Both the position numbers and the translations under genes were made by a program. A stretch of 64,000 bases of DNA from the NCBI RefSeq assembly GCF_014201115.1, contig NZ_JACHDO010000001.1, forward strand, positions 4,526,001-4,590,000, given 5' to 3'. Below, piece by piece: positions 52,260 to 62,120 of this stretch (position 1 is the first letter of the stretch; each line of letters opens with the position of its first letter). This DNA is from Nocardiopsis metallicus. Lineage in GTDB: Bacteria > Actinomycetota > Actinomycetes > Streptosporangiales > Streptosporangiaceae. The notes under the pieces are model-generated. The model was not told where the DNA came from, did no database searches, and saw nothing but the letters and a program-made list of their open reading frames with translations.

Positions 52260-54854
52260 CTACAGCCTGGGGTCGACCGGTTCGGTCTCCAGGGCCAGGA
52301 CCGCGAAGACCGGCTCGTGCACCCGCCACAGCGGCTCACCGGCCGCCTGCCGGGTCAGGGCCTCCAGGCCGAGCTTGTGCTCGCGCATGGCCAGTCCGTT
52401 CTTGCGGCCGAGCTTGCGGTCCTTGAGCACCGCGATCCGTTCCGGGTCGGTGTAGTCCGCCCCGTAGATGATCCGCAGGTACTCCGGGCCGCGCACCTTC
52501 AGCCCCGGCTGGGCCAGGCCCTTGCGGGCCTTGGCGCGCATCCCCAGCAGCGGCTTGACCACCATGCCCTCACCGCCCTGGTCGACCATCTCCCGCCACC
52601 ACGCGGACGCGGCAGCGCAGGCGTCGGGGTCGGTGGTGTCCACGACCCGGTAGCGGGTGGCTTGGACGATCCCGCCGGTCTGTGCGAGCTGTTCGGCGAC
52701 GCCCATGTGCCAGAGGTGGTCGGCCTCGCCGTACTCCCGGCCCTCGGAGGCCAGGAGGGCGAACGGGGCGTAGCGCAGCCCGTCGGCGCCCTCGGTCTGC
52801 CAGGTGTAGCGGCGGTACACCCGGCTGAACGCCTCCGTCTGCTCGGTGCGCCGGGCGATGGTGGCGGCCAGTGCGCCGACGTCGATCCCCCGTTCGGCCG
52901 CCGCGGCCAGGGCGGCCGAGGCCGCGGGCAGCGAGGCGCGGGCGGCGGCGCCCACGGACGCGTACTGCTCCCGGATGAGCGGGCCCGCCTTGGCCGACCA
53001 GGGCAGCAGTTCGCCGTCCAGGGCCACCCAGTCCGTGCCGAGCTTGTCCCACAGTCCGGCGTCGGTGACGGCCTGGCGCAGCCTGCTGACCACCTCGGCC
53101 TGGACCTGCGGGTCCTTGAAGAAGGCCCGCCCGGTGCGGGTGTAGACGGTGCCGAGTTCGCCCGGGACGAAGCGGCGTTCGGCGGCGGCCTCGTCGCGGC
53201 AGAGCACGGCGACCGCCCGTGAGCCCATGTGCTTCTCCTCGCAGATCACCTGCCCGATGCCGGAGGCCCGGTAGGAGGCGAAGGCCTCGTCGGGGTGTTC
53301 CAGCAGTTCCGGGTCGGCGGCGGTCGGCGCGGGGGCCATGGTCGGCGGCAGGTAGACCAACCACCGGGGGTCCACCGAGAAGCGGCTCATCACCTCCAGG
53401 GCGGCCATGGTGCTCTCGGTGTCGGCGCGCACGGTGCCGTAGCGGGTCTCGACGAACAGCCCGGCGTGGAAGTCGCCCACGCCGACGTCGTTGATGTCGA
53501 TGGCCTGGCCGGTGCCCCGGTCGTCGGCCTCCGGCGGGTTCTCCACCAGGGGCCGTGCGGGCTCGTACCAGGTGCGTTCGGCGTCCACGTCCACGATCTC
53601 CCGCTCGGGGTAGCGCAGCGCGGTGAGCTTGCCGCCGAAAACGCAGCCGGTGTCCAGGCAGATGGTGCGGTTGAGCCATTCGGCCTTGTTGGTGGGCACG
53701 TGCCCGTAGACCACCATGGCCTTGCCTCGGTAGTCGCGGGCCCAGGGCAGCCGGACGGGGAGGCCGAACTCGTCGGTCTCTCCGGTGGTCTCGCCGTACA
53801 GGGCGAAGGAGCGGACCCGCCCGGAGGCGCGCCCGTGGTACTCCTCCTTGAGCCCGGCGTGCGCCACGACCAGGTTGCCGCCGTCCAGCATCAGGTGGCT
53901 GACCAGGCCGTCGCAGAACTCCAGGACCTCCTTGCGGAACTCCTCGGTCTCGCGGCCCAGCTGCTCCACGGTCTCGGCGAGGCCGTGGGTGAGCGTGGCC
54001 TTGCCGCTCTTGAGGTAGCGGACCAGCTTGTTCTCGTGGTTTCCGGGCACGCAGAGGGCGTCGCCGTCGGCGACCATGCCCATGACCAGGCGCAGCACGC
54101 CGGGGCTGTCGGGGCCCCGGTCCACGAGGTCACCGACGAACACCGCCGTGCGGCCCTCGGGGTGCCGGGCGCCGACCGGGCGGCCCTGGTCGTCGCGGCG
54201 CAGTTCGTAGCCGAGCTCCGCCAGCAGGGACTCCAGCTCGGAGCGGCAGCCGTGGATGTCACCGACGATGTCGAAGGGGCCGGTGAGCTCGGTGCGGTCC
54301 GGCCAGGGGCGCTCCAGCTCGATGCGGACGTCGTCGATCTCCTCCTGTCCCTGGAGGACGAACATCTTGCGGATGCCCTCGCGGGTCATCCTCTTGATGC
54401 CGTCCTTGAGGTCGCGGCGCTGGCGGCGGATGACGTGGTCGCCGAAGTCGCGGTCGGTGCGGTCGCGGTTGCGTTCGCGGGCCACCGCCTCGGGCACGTC
54501 GAGCACGATCGCGGTGGTCAGGACGTTGTTGTCCTTGGCGATGCGGATCAGCTGCTCGCGGGCCTTGCGCTGGACGTTGGTGGCGTCCACGACGGTGAGC
54601 AGGCCGCGCCGAAGCCGGATGTCCACGATGGTGTTCAGCAGGGCGAAGGCGTCGGAGGTGGCGGTCTGGTCGTTCTCGTCGTCGCTGACCATGCCCCGGC
54701 AGAAGTCGGAGCCGATCACCTGGGTGGGCCTGAAGTGCTTGGCGGCGAAGGTGGACTTGCCGGAACCGGAGACCCCGACCAGCAGGACGAGCCCCATTCG
54801 GGGCACGCCGAGCACGCGGGGCTCGCGGGTCGCCTCGTCGTTCGGCTCGGTCAT
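52260..54854 (-). CDS. pnkp: polynucleotide kinase-phosphatase/ligase of RNA repair (Pnkp)
   Basis: 864 residues in the bacterial Pnkp layout: N-terminal 5'-kinase (P-loop GVSGSGKST, 27-35; FCRGMVSDDEN), a metallophosphatase (GDIHG 198-202, GDLVDRGP, GNHE 271-274) and a C-terminal adenylyltransferase domain with K541 in EEKHMGSRA. It heals and seals broken RNA ends, known for tRNAs cut by ribotoxins. Its ATG overlaps the hen1 stop as ATGA, so the two are co-expressed. All three active sites look intact. Confidence 0.95.
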   Translation of the reverse strand: MTEPNDEATREPRVLGVPRMGLVLLVGVSGSGKSTFAAKHFRPTQVIGSDFCRGMVSDDENDQTATSDAFALLNTIVDIRLRRGLLTVVDATNVQRKAREQLIRIAKDNNVLTTAIVLDVPEAVARERNRDRTDRDFGDHVIRRQRRDLKDGIKRMTREGIRKMFVLQGQEEIDDVRIELERPWPDRTELTGPFDIVGDIHGCRSELESLLAELGYELRRDDQGRPVGARHPEGRTAVFVGDLVDRGPDSPGVLRLVMGMVADGDALCVPGNHENKLVRYLKSGKATLTHGLAETVEQLGRETEEFRKEVLEFCDGLVSHLMLDGGNLVVAHAGLKEEYHGRASGRVRSFALYGETTGETDEFGLPVRLPWARDYRGKAMVVYGHVPTNKAEWLNRTICLDTGCVFGGKLTALRYPEREIVDVDAERTWYEPARPLVENPPEADDRGTGQAIDINDVGVGDFHAGLFVETRYGTVRADTESTMAALEVMSRFSVDPRWLVYLPPTMAPAPTAADPELLEHPDEAFASYRASGIGQVICEEKHMGSRAVAVLCRDEAAAERRFVPGELGTVYTRTGRAFFKDPQVQAEVVSRLRQAVTDAGLWDKLGTDWVALDGELLPWSAKAGPLIREQYASVGAAARASLPAASAALAAAAERGIDVGALAATIARRTEQTEAFSRVYRRYTWQTEGADGLRYAPFALLASEGREYGEADHLWHMGVAEQLAQTGGIVQATRYRVVDTTDPDACAAASAWWREMVDQGGEGMVVKPLLGMRAKARKGLAQPGLKVRGPEYLRIIYGADYTDPERIAVLKDRKLGRKNGLAMREHKLGLEALTRQAAGEPLWRVHEPVFAVLALETEPVDPRL

Positions 54855-56383
54855 TTGGTGAAGACTCCCATCTGGGTCGGGGCCCCGGTCTCGGGGTGCT
54901 CCGGCCCGACCGGCAGATAGCGGACGGTGTAGCCGTGTTCGGCGGCGACCCGGTCGGCCCAGGCGGCGAACTCGGCGCGGGTCCACTCGAAGCGGTGGTC
55001 GGCGTGCCGGAACGCACCCTCGGCCAGCCCTTCGTAGTGGCGGTTGTACTCGATGTTGGGCGTGGTGACCACGACGACCCGGGGTGCGGCGTCGCCGAAG
55101 ACCACGTTCTCCATGGCGGACAGCCGGGAGGGGTCCAGGTGCTCGACGACCTCCATGAGCACCGCCACGTCGTGGCCGTGGAAGCGCCGGTCCCGGTAGA
55201 CCACGGAGCCGAGCAGCAACTCGGGCCGGGACTTGTGGGCGGCCTGGTCACCGCGGCCCGCGGTGTGGCCGGCGAACAGCGGCCGGTGGCGCCTGCCGCC
55301 GTCCGGGTGGCAGCCCTTGCAGAGCTTGCGGTGGGCGATCTCCAGGCTGGCCAGGTGGACGTCCACCCCGGTGATCCGCTCCAGGGTGCGGTCGCGGACC
55401 AGCCGCTCCAACAGCGTCCCGCCGCCGCAGCCCAGGTCGATGACGCTGGTGGCCCGCTCGGCCGCCAGAACCGCCATGATCGCGCCCGCGCGCTGCTCGG
55501 CCAGCGAGGGTTCGCGCTCCTCCACGGCCGGGTCGGTGGGGACCCCGGCGGTTCCGTTCGCTTCGCCGGCCCCGGCCCCGTCCTCGGTTTCGACTCGGTC
55601 CTCGGACTCGGCCAGGCGGGCCAGGGCGGTGCGCACGTACCGCTCCCGGCGGGCGAGGTAGCGCCGGGTGATCCACCCGCGCTCGGGGTGCCCGGCCAGC
55701 CAGCCCGCGCCCTCCCCCTCCTCGTTCTCGGTCCCGTCGACCGGTGCGCCGCCCGCACGGAGCAGCTTGTCGATCTCGGTGGAGTCCACCCAGTAGTGCT
55801 TGTGGCCGCCCTCCATGGCGGGCAGCAGCACGTACAGGTGGCTGAGCGCCTCGGACAGCCGCAGGGTGCCGGTCAGGGTGAGCGACAGGTAGTGCGAGGC
55901 ACCCCATCCGGGTAGCCCGGGGTCGAGCGGGACCGGCTCGGCCTCGACTGTCCAGCCCAGCGGTTCGAAGAGTTCCCGGGCCTTCTGGGGACCGGGGCGG
56001 CAGGGCACCGCGGGCAGGTGCAGGACCAGCGGGATGGGGGTGCGGGCCAGCTCGGGGCGGAGCTCGCTCGCACCGCGGATCGCGGTCCGCAGCACCCTGC
56101 CCAGCGCCACCGTGAACAGCGAGGAGGAGGCGTAGGGGCGGTCGTTCACGTACTGCGCGAGGGCGAAGTCGGGGGTGCTCACCGACGTCCGCGAGCGCAG
56201 CAGCGCCTGCGGGTCCACGTCGAGCAGGAGCGCCGCCGTGCAGCGTTCCTCGGTGGCCTCCGGGTAGAAGACATGCGCCGTGCCGAAGGACTGCTCGAAA
56301 CTCTGCGCCTTGTCGGGGTGCTTGTGCAGCAGGTGTCCGAGGTCCGTCGCCGGCCTGGCCGTGGTGGTGATCGTCAGTAGCAC
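54851..56383 (-). CDS. hen1: 3'-terminal RNA ribose 2'-O-methyltransferase Hen1
   Basis: 510 residues: an N-terminal Hen1 domain (MLLTITTT..., LGHLLHKHPDKAQSFE) that activates the ligase of Pnkp, and a C-terminal AdoMet methyltransferase (VIDLGCGGGTLLERL) with the metal-binding EVVEH and the downstream conserved His residues. It methylates the 2'-OH at the break before sealing, so the repaired RNA resists a second cut. The GTG start has no clear ribosome binding site. An acidic linker (about 225-300) between the domains is longer than usual. Confidence 0.95.
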   Translation of the reverse strand: MLLTITTTARPATDLGHLLHKHPDKAQSFEQSFGTAHVFYPEATEERCTAALLLDVDPQALLRSRTSVSTPDFALAQYVNDRPYASSSLFTVALGRVLRTAIRGASELRPELARTPIPLVLHLPAVPCRPGPQKARELFEPLGWTVEAEPVPLDPGLPGWGASHYLSLTLTGTLRLSEALSHLYVLLPAMEGGHKHYWVDSTEIDKLLRAGGAPVDGTENEEGEGAGWLAGHPERGWITRRYLARRERYVRTALARLAESEDRVETEDGAGAGEANGTAGVPTDPAVEEREPSLAEQRAGAIMAVLAAERATSVIDLGCGGGTLLERLVRDRTLERITGVDVHLASLEIAHRKLCKGCHPDGGRRHRPLFAGHTAGRGDQAAHKSRPELLLGSVVYRDRRFHGHDVAVLMEVVEHLDPSRLSAMENVVFGDAAPRVVVVTTPNIEYNRHYEGLAEGAFRHADHRFEWTRAEFAAWADRVAAEHGYTVRYLPVGPEHPETGAPTQMGVFTK

Positions 56384-56406
56384 CCGTGCATTGTGTCGGA
56401 CCCCGA

Positions 56407-56886
56407 TCAGCGGGGACCAGTGTTTTTGCGCTCTTCACGGAGCACGAGCGCGAGAACTCCGAAGGAGAGGAGCGCGGCGACCAGGTGAATCCCGGAGAAT
56501 CCGACGACCTCGAGCAGGAGCGGGTCCATCCCCCAACTGATGCGCGCCGTGTAGGCAAGACCAGAGATCAGCCACAGCATCAGAAGGAAGACGGGGAAGC
56601 CGAGCAGGGTGGAGCTCAGTACCGGCCCCACCCCGAACCACCGGGCGAACACACCGAACAGGAGGGGGATCAGCAGGATGTGCCCGACGAATCCCACCAG
56701 CATGAGGATGGTGTTGCCGATCTCCTCCCCCGGCCCCTGGACCGTCAACGAGGCGTTGCTCAGGGCGAACCACTGGACAAGGCCCGTGATCGTGGCGGCC
56801 ACCGCGACGGCCCCCAGCACGCGGGGCAGTCGCTGGATGCAGGTGAGGGTGCGGGGTTCCTCTTCGCGGAGGGATGAGTAGCTCAT
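56407..56886 (-). CDS. four-helix membrane protein, unknown
   Basis: 159 residues with four predicted membrane segments (about 25-45, 57-80, 85-108, 128-148) and a Lys/Arg-rich C-terminus. No motif I can name. ATG at 56886 has GGGGA upstream. It ends 23 bases before hen1 begins and might share its transcript, though no function in RNA repair is implied. Confidence 0.65.
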   Translation of the reverse strand: MSYSSLREEEPRTLTCIQRLPRVLGAVAVAATITGLVQWFALSNASLTVQGPGEEIGNTILMLVGFVGHILLIPLLFGVFARWFGVGPVLSSTLLGFPVFLLMLWLISGLAYTARISWGMDPLLLEVVGFSGIHLVAALLSFGVLALVLREERKNTGPR

Positions 56887-56934
56887 GTTCCCCACTCTCG
56901 GCCAACTCCGCCCGCCGCACATGAGTAGGCCTAC

Positions 56935-57954
56935 TCAGCCGCCCTGTTCGGCGAGGCTGGGGTCCACGCCCAGTTCGGCCATGGCCAGGGCTGCCTCGGT
57001 CCGCGCCGAGCCGAAGAACGACCACGGGACGTCGCAGACGTAGCGGCCGACCATCCCCAGGTGCCAGCGGGCCAGGTCCTGCTCCCCCGCCCGGTGGAAG
57101 GCCCAGCCGAAGAGGTGGTGGGCCTGGACCTCGCGCACGTGCGGGACGGCCGCCGACGCCCACCCCTGGGCGAGTTCGAACAGCTCGCGCACGGCCTCAC
57201 CGTGCAGGCGGCCCAGGGCCATCGAGGTGATGTAGGCGCTGTTGCCCTCGCGGACCAGTCGGCGCTGCTCCCCGCGCAGGTACTCGGCGTGCGCCAGGGC
57301 GAGCACGGCCGGCAGCGGGCTGCCCTCGGGGGCGGTGTCGGCCGCTGCCCCGGCGGCGGCGAACATCTCCTCGGCCGAACCGCCGCGGCTGGGGGCCAGC
57401 GCCCGCACCCGGGTCATGTGCGCGGGAAAGAGGTGCGGCGCCCGCGCGCTCGCCTCGGACCAGGCGCGTTCGCGCTCCTCGCGGTCGCCGAGCCCCATCG
57501 CCACCGTCTGGAGGGCGGACCAGGGCGCGGCGTCCTCGGGGTTGGCCCGGGCCGCCTCCTCCAACGGGACCCGGGCCTCGTGCAGGGCGGCCTCGAAGGC
57601 CTTGCGGTCGGCCTGACCGGTGCCGCCGGAGGGCAGGGCCATCGCCCGGGCCAGCAGCGTGTGGCCCAGCCACAGCATCGTGTCGGCGGGGTCGGCGCCC
57701 GCCTCGACCAGCGCGGCGACCTCGTCGGGGCGATTCGCGGCGGCCCGCCCCAACGCCTCGGCCCGGTAGGCGCGGGCCTCCGGGTCCCCCCTGGTCTCCA
57801 CGAGCAGGGTCGCGCCCGCCTCGACGTCGCCCTCGCGTACCGCCTCGCATCCTGCGCGTAGCAGGGGGTCCGTGCCGTAGGCCGCCGACACCAGCACCGC
57901 CTCCAGGTCGGCACCGCGCAGGGTCCGCCCGGGGTTCCATCCGAATCGCCACAT
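56935..57954 (-). CDS. TPR-like helical repeat protein, unknown
   Basis: 339 residues, almost entirely alpha-helical with loosely repeated pairs of helices (ARAYRAEALGRAAANRPDEV.., PLEEAARANPEDAAPW.., AHHLFGWAFHRAGEQDLARW), similar to tetratricopeptide repeats. No signal peptide or membrane segment; probably a cytoplasmic scaffold. ATG at 57954 follows family-like MWRFGW; an in-frame extension exists to 58002 but lacks support. Function unknown. Confidence 0.6.
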   Translation of the reverse strand: MWRFGWNPGRTLRGADLEAVLVSAAYGTDPLLRAGCEAVREGDVEAGATLLVETRGDPEARAYRAEALGRAAANRPDEVAALVEAGADPADTMLWLGHTLLARAMALPSGGTGQADRKAFEAALHEARVPLEEAARANPEDAAPWSALQTVAMGLGDREERERAWSEASARAPHLFPAHMTRVRALAPSRGGSAEEMFAAAGAAADTAPEGSPLPAVLALAHAEYLRGEQRRLVREGNSAYITSMALGRLHGEAVRELFELAQGWASAAVPHVREVQAHHLFGWAFHRAGEQDLARWHLGMVGRYVCDVPWSFFGSARTEAALAMAELGVDPSLAEQGG

Positions 57955-57985
57955 GTCAGTCAGGCTAGGGCACTCAATACCGAAG

Positions 57986-58020
57986 GCGGGGTGCGGCGGC
58001 ACTCGGTCGCCGCACCCCGC
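57986..58020 (-). terminator. terminator of the TRAP transporter operon
   Basis: GCGGGGTGCGGCG and CGCCGCACCCCGC form a perfect 13-bp stem with a 9-base loop, 18 bases past the permease stop. Confidence 0.8.
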
Positions 58021-58038
58021 ACGCCTGCGCGCGCAACC

Positions 58039-60252
58039 CTACTCGCGGGCGGCCTGCGGCTGCGGCTGACCAACCGGGGCGACCAGGCCCCTGGCCCGGT
58101 CGCGGCGGTGGTTGACCACCTGGAGGGTGATGAGCACCGTGCACGCCACCGTTCCGGCGATGACGAACCAGTCCGAGGGGACGTGCACGGACAGCAGCGC
58201 CTGGGTCCAGCCGGTCCACTCGGGGGCGATCAGGATCAGGGCCGCGGACGCGCCCAGGGCGATGCGCTCGCCCAGCAGGGTGCGGCGCAGGAAGAAGCCC
58301 TCGATCGCCATCGCCCCCGCTGCCAGGGCCAGCGAGCCCGTGACGATGGCCGTCACCAGGTTCAGGACCGGCCCGTCCAGCTCCATCAGCGCCGAGTAGG
58401 CCATCAGGAGCGGGATCAGGTAGAGGCCCTTGGCGAACTTCCACGCGGACACGCCCGAGCGCATCGGACTGGAGTTGGCGATACCGGCCGCGGCGAAGGC
58501 GGCCAGGGCCACCGGCGGGGTGACGTTGGAGTCCTGGCTGAGCCAGTACACGATCATGTGCGCCACGATCAGCGCCAGCCCGAGCTGCTCCAGCGCCGGA
58601 CCGGCCAGGATGACCAGCACGACGTAGGACGCGGTCACCGGCAGGCCGACACCCAGGATGAGGGAGGCCAGCGCGACCATCACCAGGGTCATCAGGAGGT
58701 TCCCGGCGAAGGCGTTGACCAGCACGTCGGAGAAGACCAGGCCCAGGCCGGTGAGGCCGACCATGCCGACGATGATGCCCGCGGCAGCGCACGCCACGGA
58801 CACCGGCAGCGTGCTGCGGGCGGCCATCACGAACACCTCCAGGAAGTCCTGGAAGCTCAGGCGGCTGCTGGCCCTCAGCATGGCCACGACCAGCAGGGCG
58901 CCGCAGGCGGCCAGGCCGGCCTGGCTGGGCGACACGTAGTTCAGCAGCAGCACGATCAGCAGGACCAGCGGGGCCAGGAAGTGCCAGCCCGCCCGCATCA
59001 CGACGGCGAGGGCGGGCACCTCGTCCCGGCCCATGCCGCCGATGTTGTGTTTGCGGGCCAGGATGTCCACGAACAGGAACATCAGCGCGAAGTACATCAG
59101 TGCGGGGATGATCGCGACCTTGACGATGTCCGCGTAGGGGATGTTCAGGCGCTCGGCCATCAGGAACGCGCCCGCGCCCATGATCGGCGGCAGCACCTGG
59201 CCGCCGGTGGAGGCGGCCGCCTCCACCCCGGCCGCGTCGTGCTTCTTGTAGCCGACCTTCTTCATCAGCGGGATGGTGAAGGGCCCGCTGGTGACCACGT
59301 TGGCGATGGCGCTGCCGGAGATCGAACCCATCAGGGCGCTGCCCAGCACCGCGCCCTTGGCGGGGCCGCCGACCATCCTGCCGGTGAAGACGTAGGCCAG
59401 TCCCACGAAGAAGTTGCCGCCGCCGGTCTTGGACAGCAGTGAGCCGAACAGGATGAACACGAACACGAACGTCACGACCACGCCGAGGGTGAGCCCGAAG
59501 ATGCCGTCGTTGTTCAGGAAGGTGTAGGTGGCGATGCGCTCGCGGGTGTACCCGGAGTGGCCGAACTGGCCGGAGATGTAGGGCCCGTAGTAGGCGTAGA
59601 GCAGGAAGGAGCTCACCAGGACGGCCATGACCGCCCCCACCGCGCGGCGGGTGGCCTCCAGCAGGACCAGGATGGCGACCAGGCTGATGATGTAGTCGGT
59701 CTCGGTGTAGGTGCCCACCCGGCGGGCCAGGTCCGCCTGGAAGACGAGCACGTAGAGGCTGGTCAGCAGGACGGCGGAGAAGGCGACCAGGTCGAGCGCG
59801 TGCCCTATGCCCCGGACGGTCCGGCCCGCGGACTCCAGCCTCTGTTCCCGGGTGCCGGAGCGGACGAACAGCCCGATGGCGGAGGCGATCAGCCGGGTGA
59901 GGAGCCCGCCCGGCGCGAAGGGCCGCATCACGATGAAGACCAGCAGCATCACCAGCATGAGGTGGATGATGCGCTGTTGGCGGGCGTCCAGTCCGGAGCG
60001 CAGGGCGATGTAGAGCTGGAAGAGGGTCAGGGCCACGCCCAGGAAGAGGATGAGCCCGCCCATGACGAGCCCGGTGCGGCCCTCGCCCCAGCGCTCGGCG
60101 GCGATCCTGCGCCACAGCGGCGGGACGTCCCGGCCGAGCCCGTCGACGTCGGGCAGCACGTCGGCGGAGGTGCCGGTCTTGCGGCCGCCCTTGCCGAACC
60201 CGACCTCGGGGTTCTCCGCGGGCCTCTCGTCTGAGGTCTTCTCAGCGGTCAT
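58039..60252 (-). CDS. TRAP transporter fused permease (DctQM type)
   Basis: 737 residues with about 16-18 hydrophobic segments. The N-terminal part corresponds to the small (Q) subunit and the remainder to the large (M) subunit: LGSALMGSISGSAIANVVTSG and the AGIEAAASTGGQ-like VEAAASTGGQVLPPIMGAGAF stretch identify the TRAP 'DctM-like' fold with TAXI partners. It imports an organic acid driven by an ion gradient. ATG at 60252 has GAGGAAG upstream. Last gene of the three-gene operon. Confidence 0.93.
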   Translation of the reverse strand: MTAEKTSDERPAENPEVGFGKGGRKTGTSADVLPDVDGLGRDVPPLWRRIAAERWGEGRTGLVMGGLILFLGVALTLFQLYIALRSGLDARQQRIIHLMLVMLLVFIVMRPFAPGGLLTRLIASAIGLFVRSGTREQRLESAGRTVRGIGHALDLVAFSAVLLTSLYVLVFQADLARRVGTYTETDYIISLVAILVLLEATRRAVGAVMAVLVSSFLLYAYYGPYISGQFGHSGYTRERIATYTFLNNDGIFGLTLGVVVTFVFVFILFGSLLSKTGGGNFFVGLAYVFTGRMVGGPAKGAVLGSALMGSISGSAIANVVTSGPFTIPLMKKVGYKKHDAAGVEAAASTGGQVLPPIMGAGAFLMAERLNIPYADIVKVAIIPALMYFALMFLFVDILARKHNIGGMGRDEVPALAVVMRAGWHFLAPLVLLIVLLLNYVSPSQAGLAACGALLVVAMLRASSRLSFQDFLEVFVMAARSTLPVSVACAAAGIIVGMVGLTGLGLVFSDVLVNAFAGNLLMTLVMVALASLILGVGLPVTASYVVLVILAGPALEQLGLALIVAHMIVYWLSQDSNVTPPVALAAFAAAGIANSSPMRSGVSAWKFAKGLYLIPLLMAYSALMELDGPVLNLVTAIVTGSLALAAGAMAIEGFFLRRTLLGERIALGASAALILIAPEWTGWTQALLSVHVPSDWFVIAGTVACTVLITLQVVNHRRDRARGLVAPVGQPQPQAARE

Positions 60253-60299
60253 GGTTCTTCCTCGGGTTCGGATGGGGCGGACCGTCGGTCTGACACGGG

Positions 60300-60845
60300 T
60301 CAGCCCGGGGAGGGTTCGTCGCAGTACGGCTGCGGGTCACCGGCCAGCAGCAGACGGAGCGTGGAGATCCGGACGGGTTCGACGACCACCCGTCGGGAGG
60401 TCAGGCACGGCGAGAGCCGGACCTCGGTGTCGGGGGTGCTCAGCCGGTGGTCGACCGCGGCCGTGCCCACCCGGATCGCGACCTCCGGACCGATCGGGCG
60501 GTTCATGTCCTCGATGACCCACCACTCGCCGTCGGCCCGGCCGGTCCCCTCACCGGGGATGTGGCCCATGCCAGCACCGAACTGGCGCAGCCGGGTGGAG
60601 TCGACGACCAGCTCACCGTCGCGGACCCGGAGGTTCTCCTCGATCGGCAGGTGGTCGATCGAGTGAACGTAGGAGAGGGTGAACTGTTCGCCCTCGGCCA
60701 GGGGCAGGTGGCCCAGGCGCTCGTCGTCGACGCTCAGCCGGAGCGCCGGCCACAGGGGCAGCAGCGCTCCGGCGACGAGGACGGCGGCGAGGACGGCGGC
60801 CAGGGCCGTACCCGCCCGTCTCCTGACCGCGGTGGACGGATCCAT
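60300..60845 (-). CDS. DUF1850 domain protein
   Basis: 181 residues: one N-terminal membrane helix (about 12-32) and a DUF1850 domain (FTLSYVHSIDHLPIEENLRV... RLRQFGAGM). The domain almost always accompanies TAXI-TRAP transporters, though its role is undefined. Gap to the binding-protein gene 13 bases, to the permease gene 47. Confidence 0.85.
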   Translation of the reverse strand: MDPSTAVRRRAGTALAAVLAAVLVAGALLPLWPALRLSVDDERLGHLPLAEGEQFTLSYVHSIDHLPIEENLRVRDGELVVDSTRLRQFGAGMGHIPGEGTGRADGEWWVIEDMNRPIGPEVAIRVGTAAVDHRLSTPDTEVRLSPCLTSRRVVVEPVRISTLRLLLAGDPQPYCDEPSPG

Positions 60846-60858
60846 CGGGTCGGGCGCC

Positions 60859-61902
60859 CTACTCGTCGGCGCTCTCGGGGAGCCGGTCCGCGGGGATGTC
60901 CACGCCCTGCTCCTCGTAGAAGCGGACGGCGCCCGGGTGGACCGGGACCGGGCTGTTCTCGATGGTCTCCGGGACCAGGTACTCCTCGCCCGGGGCGTAC
61001 ACGCCGACGACCTCGTCGATGTTCTCGAACATGGCCTTGGTGATCTCGTAGGCCTGCTCCTCGTTGAAGCTGCCCGGCACGACCAGGGCGTTCCACACGG
61101 CGATGGTGGCCACGTCGTCCTCGACACCCGGGTAGGTGCCGCCCGGGATGACGTGCTCGGTGTAGCCGCCGTAGCCGCTGACGACCGCGTCGCGCTCGTC
61201 GTCGCACATCTCGATGAGCGCGATGTCCTCGGTGGTACCGAGCTCGGTGATGCCCGAGTGGCCCTGCCCGACGACCCACGAGCCGGCGTCGAGCTGGTTG
61301 TTGGTCAGGGCGTTGGCGGTCTCGGCGTAGCCCAGCTGCTGGATCTCCAGGTCGCTGGAGGCGATCTCCAGCGACTCGAAGACCTGGTTGGTGGTGGCCT
61401 CGTTGCCGCTGCCGATGTCACCGACGGAGTAGCGGTGGTCCACCACGTCCGAGAAGCACTCGAAGCCGTTGGACTCGGCGATACCGGCCAGGGTCACGGC
61501 GTGGAAGACGTTCGGGTACAGCACCGCGAGCGCGTAGGTCTCGACCGGGGAGCCCTCGAAGTCGGCGGTTCCGGTGAAGCCCTGGTCGGCGGCGTCGCCC
61601 TGGACGATCGCCAGGTGGCTGTCGCCCGCACCGAGCAGGCGGATGTTCTCCACGGAGGCGCCGGTGGCCTCGACCGAGGCGGTCTGGCCTTCGAGGTTGT
61701 CGCCGATGATGCCGCGCAGGGCACCGCCGATCGGGTAGTAGACACCGGTGGTGCCACCGGTGACGATGCTGAGGTTGTTCTGGACCGGGCCCTCGCCGAG
61801 GCCGGTCTCCTCAGCCGCCTGTTCGGCGGGCTGTTCCCCGCAGGCGGCCAGCAGCAGGACGCTGGCGGAGACGGCGGCCAGGGGCAACAGTGTGCGGCGC
61901 AT
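60859..61902 (-). CDS. TAXI family TRAP substrate-binding lipoprotein
   Basis: 347 residues with a lipobox (LLAAC, Cys21) and the TAXI fold: LSIVTGGTTGVYYPIGGALR and a second-domain hinge. It captures the substrate outside the membrane for the permease. First gene of the operon; the upstream gap (218 bases) is shared with a divergent second TAXI protein. Substrate unknown; TAXI proteins for glutamate and for C4-dicarboxylates have been described. Confidence 0.92.
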   Translation of the reverse strand: MRRTLLPLAAVSASVLLLAACGEQPAEQAAEETGLGEGPVQNNLSIVTGGTTGVYYPIGGALRGIIGDNLEGQTASVEATGASVENIRLLGAGDSHLAIVQGDAADQGFTGTADFEGSPVETYALAVLYPNVFHAVTLAGIAESNGFECFSDVVDHRYSVGDIGSGNEATTNQVFESLEIASSDLEIQQLGYAETANALTNNQLDAGSWVVGQGHSGITELGTTEDIALIEMCDDERDAVVSGYGGYTEHVIPGGTYPGVEDDVATIAVWNALVVPGSFNEEQAYEITKAMFENIDEVVGVYAPGEEYLVPETIENSPVPVHPGAVRFYEEQGVDIPADRLPESADE

Positions 61903-62120
61903 GGTCGTGGGGGTCCTCTCGGGTGCCTCAGAGTCAGGAACGCAGGGGTCGGCGGCATCCGCTGGTCAGCTCCCCGGATTCGGGGTTCCGGCAGCGTTCC
62001 GACACCTACGGGTGTGAGCAACGTAACTGTCATCCACCGCAAACCCGTAGCCCCCGGGGAGGTATTTGAGGCTCTCCTGAGGTTCACCCGAGATTGCCGC
62101 CTCGTTGCTATTGTTCGACC

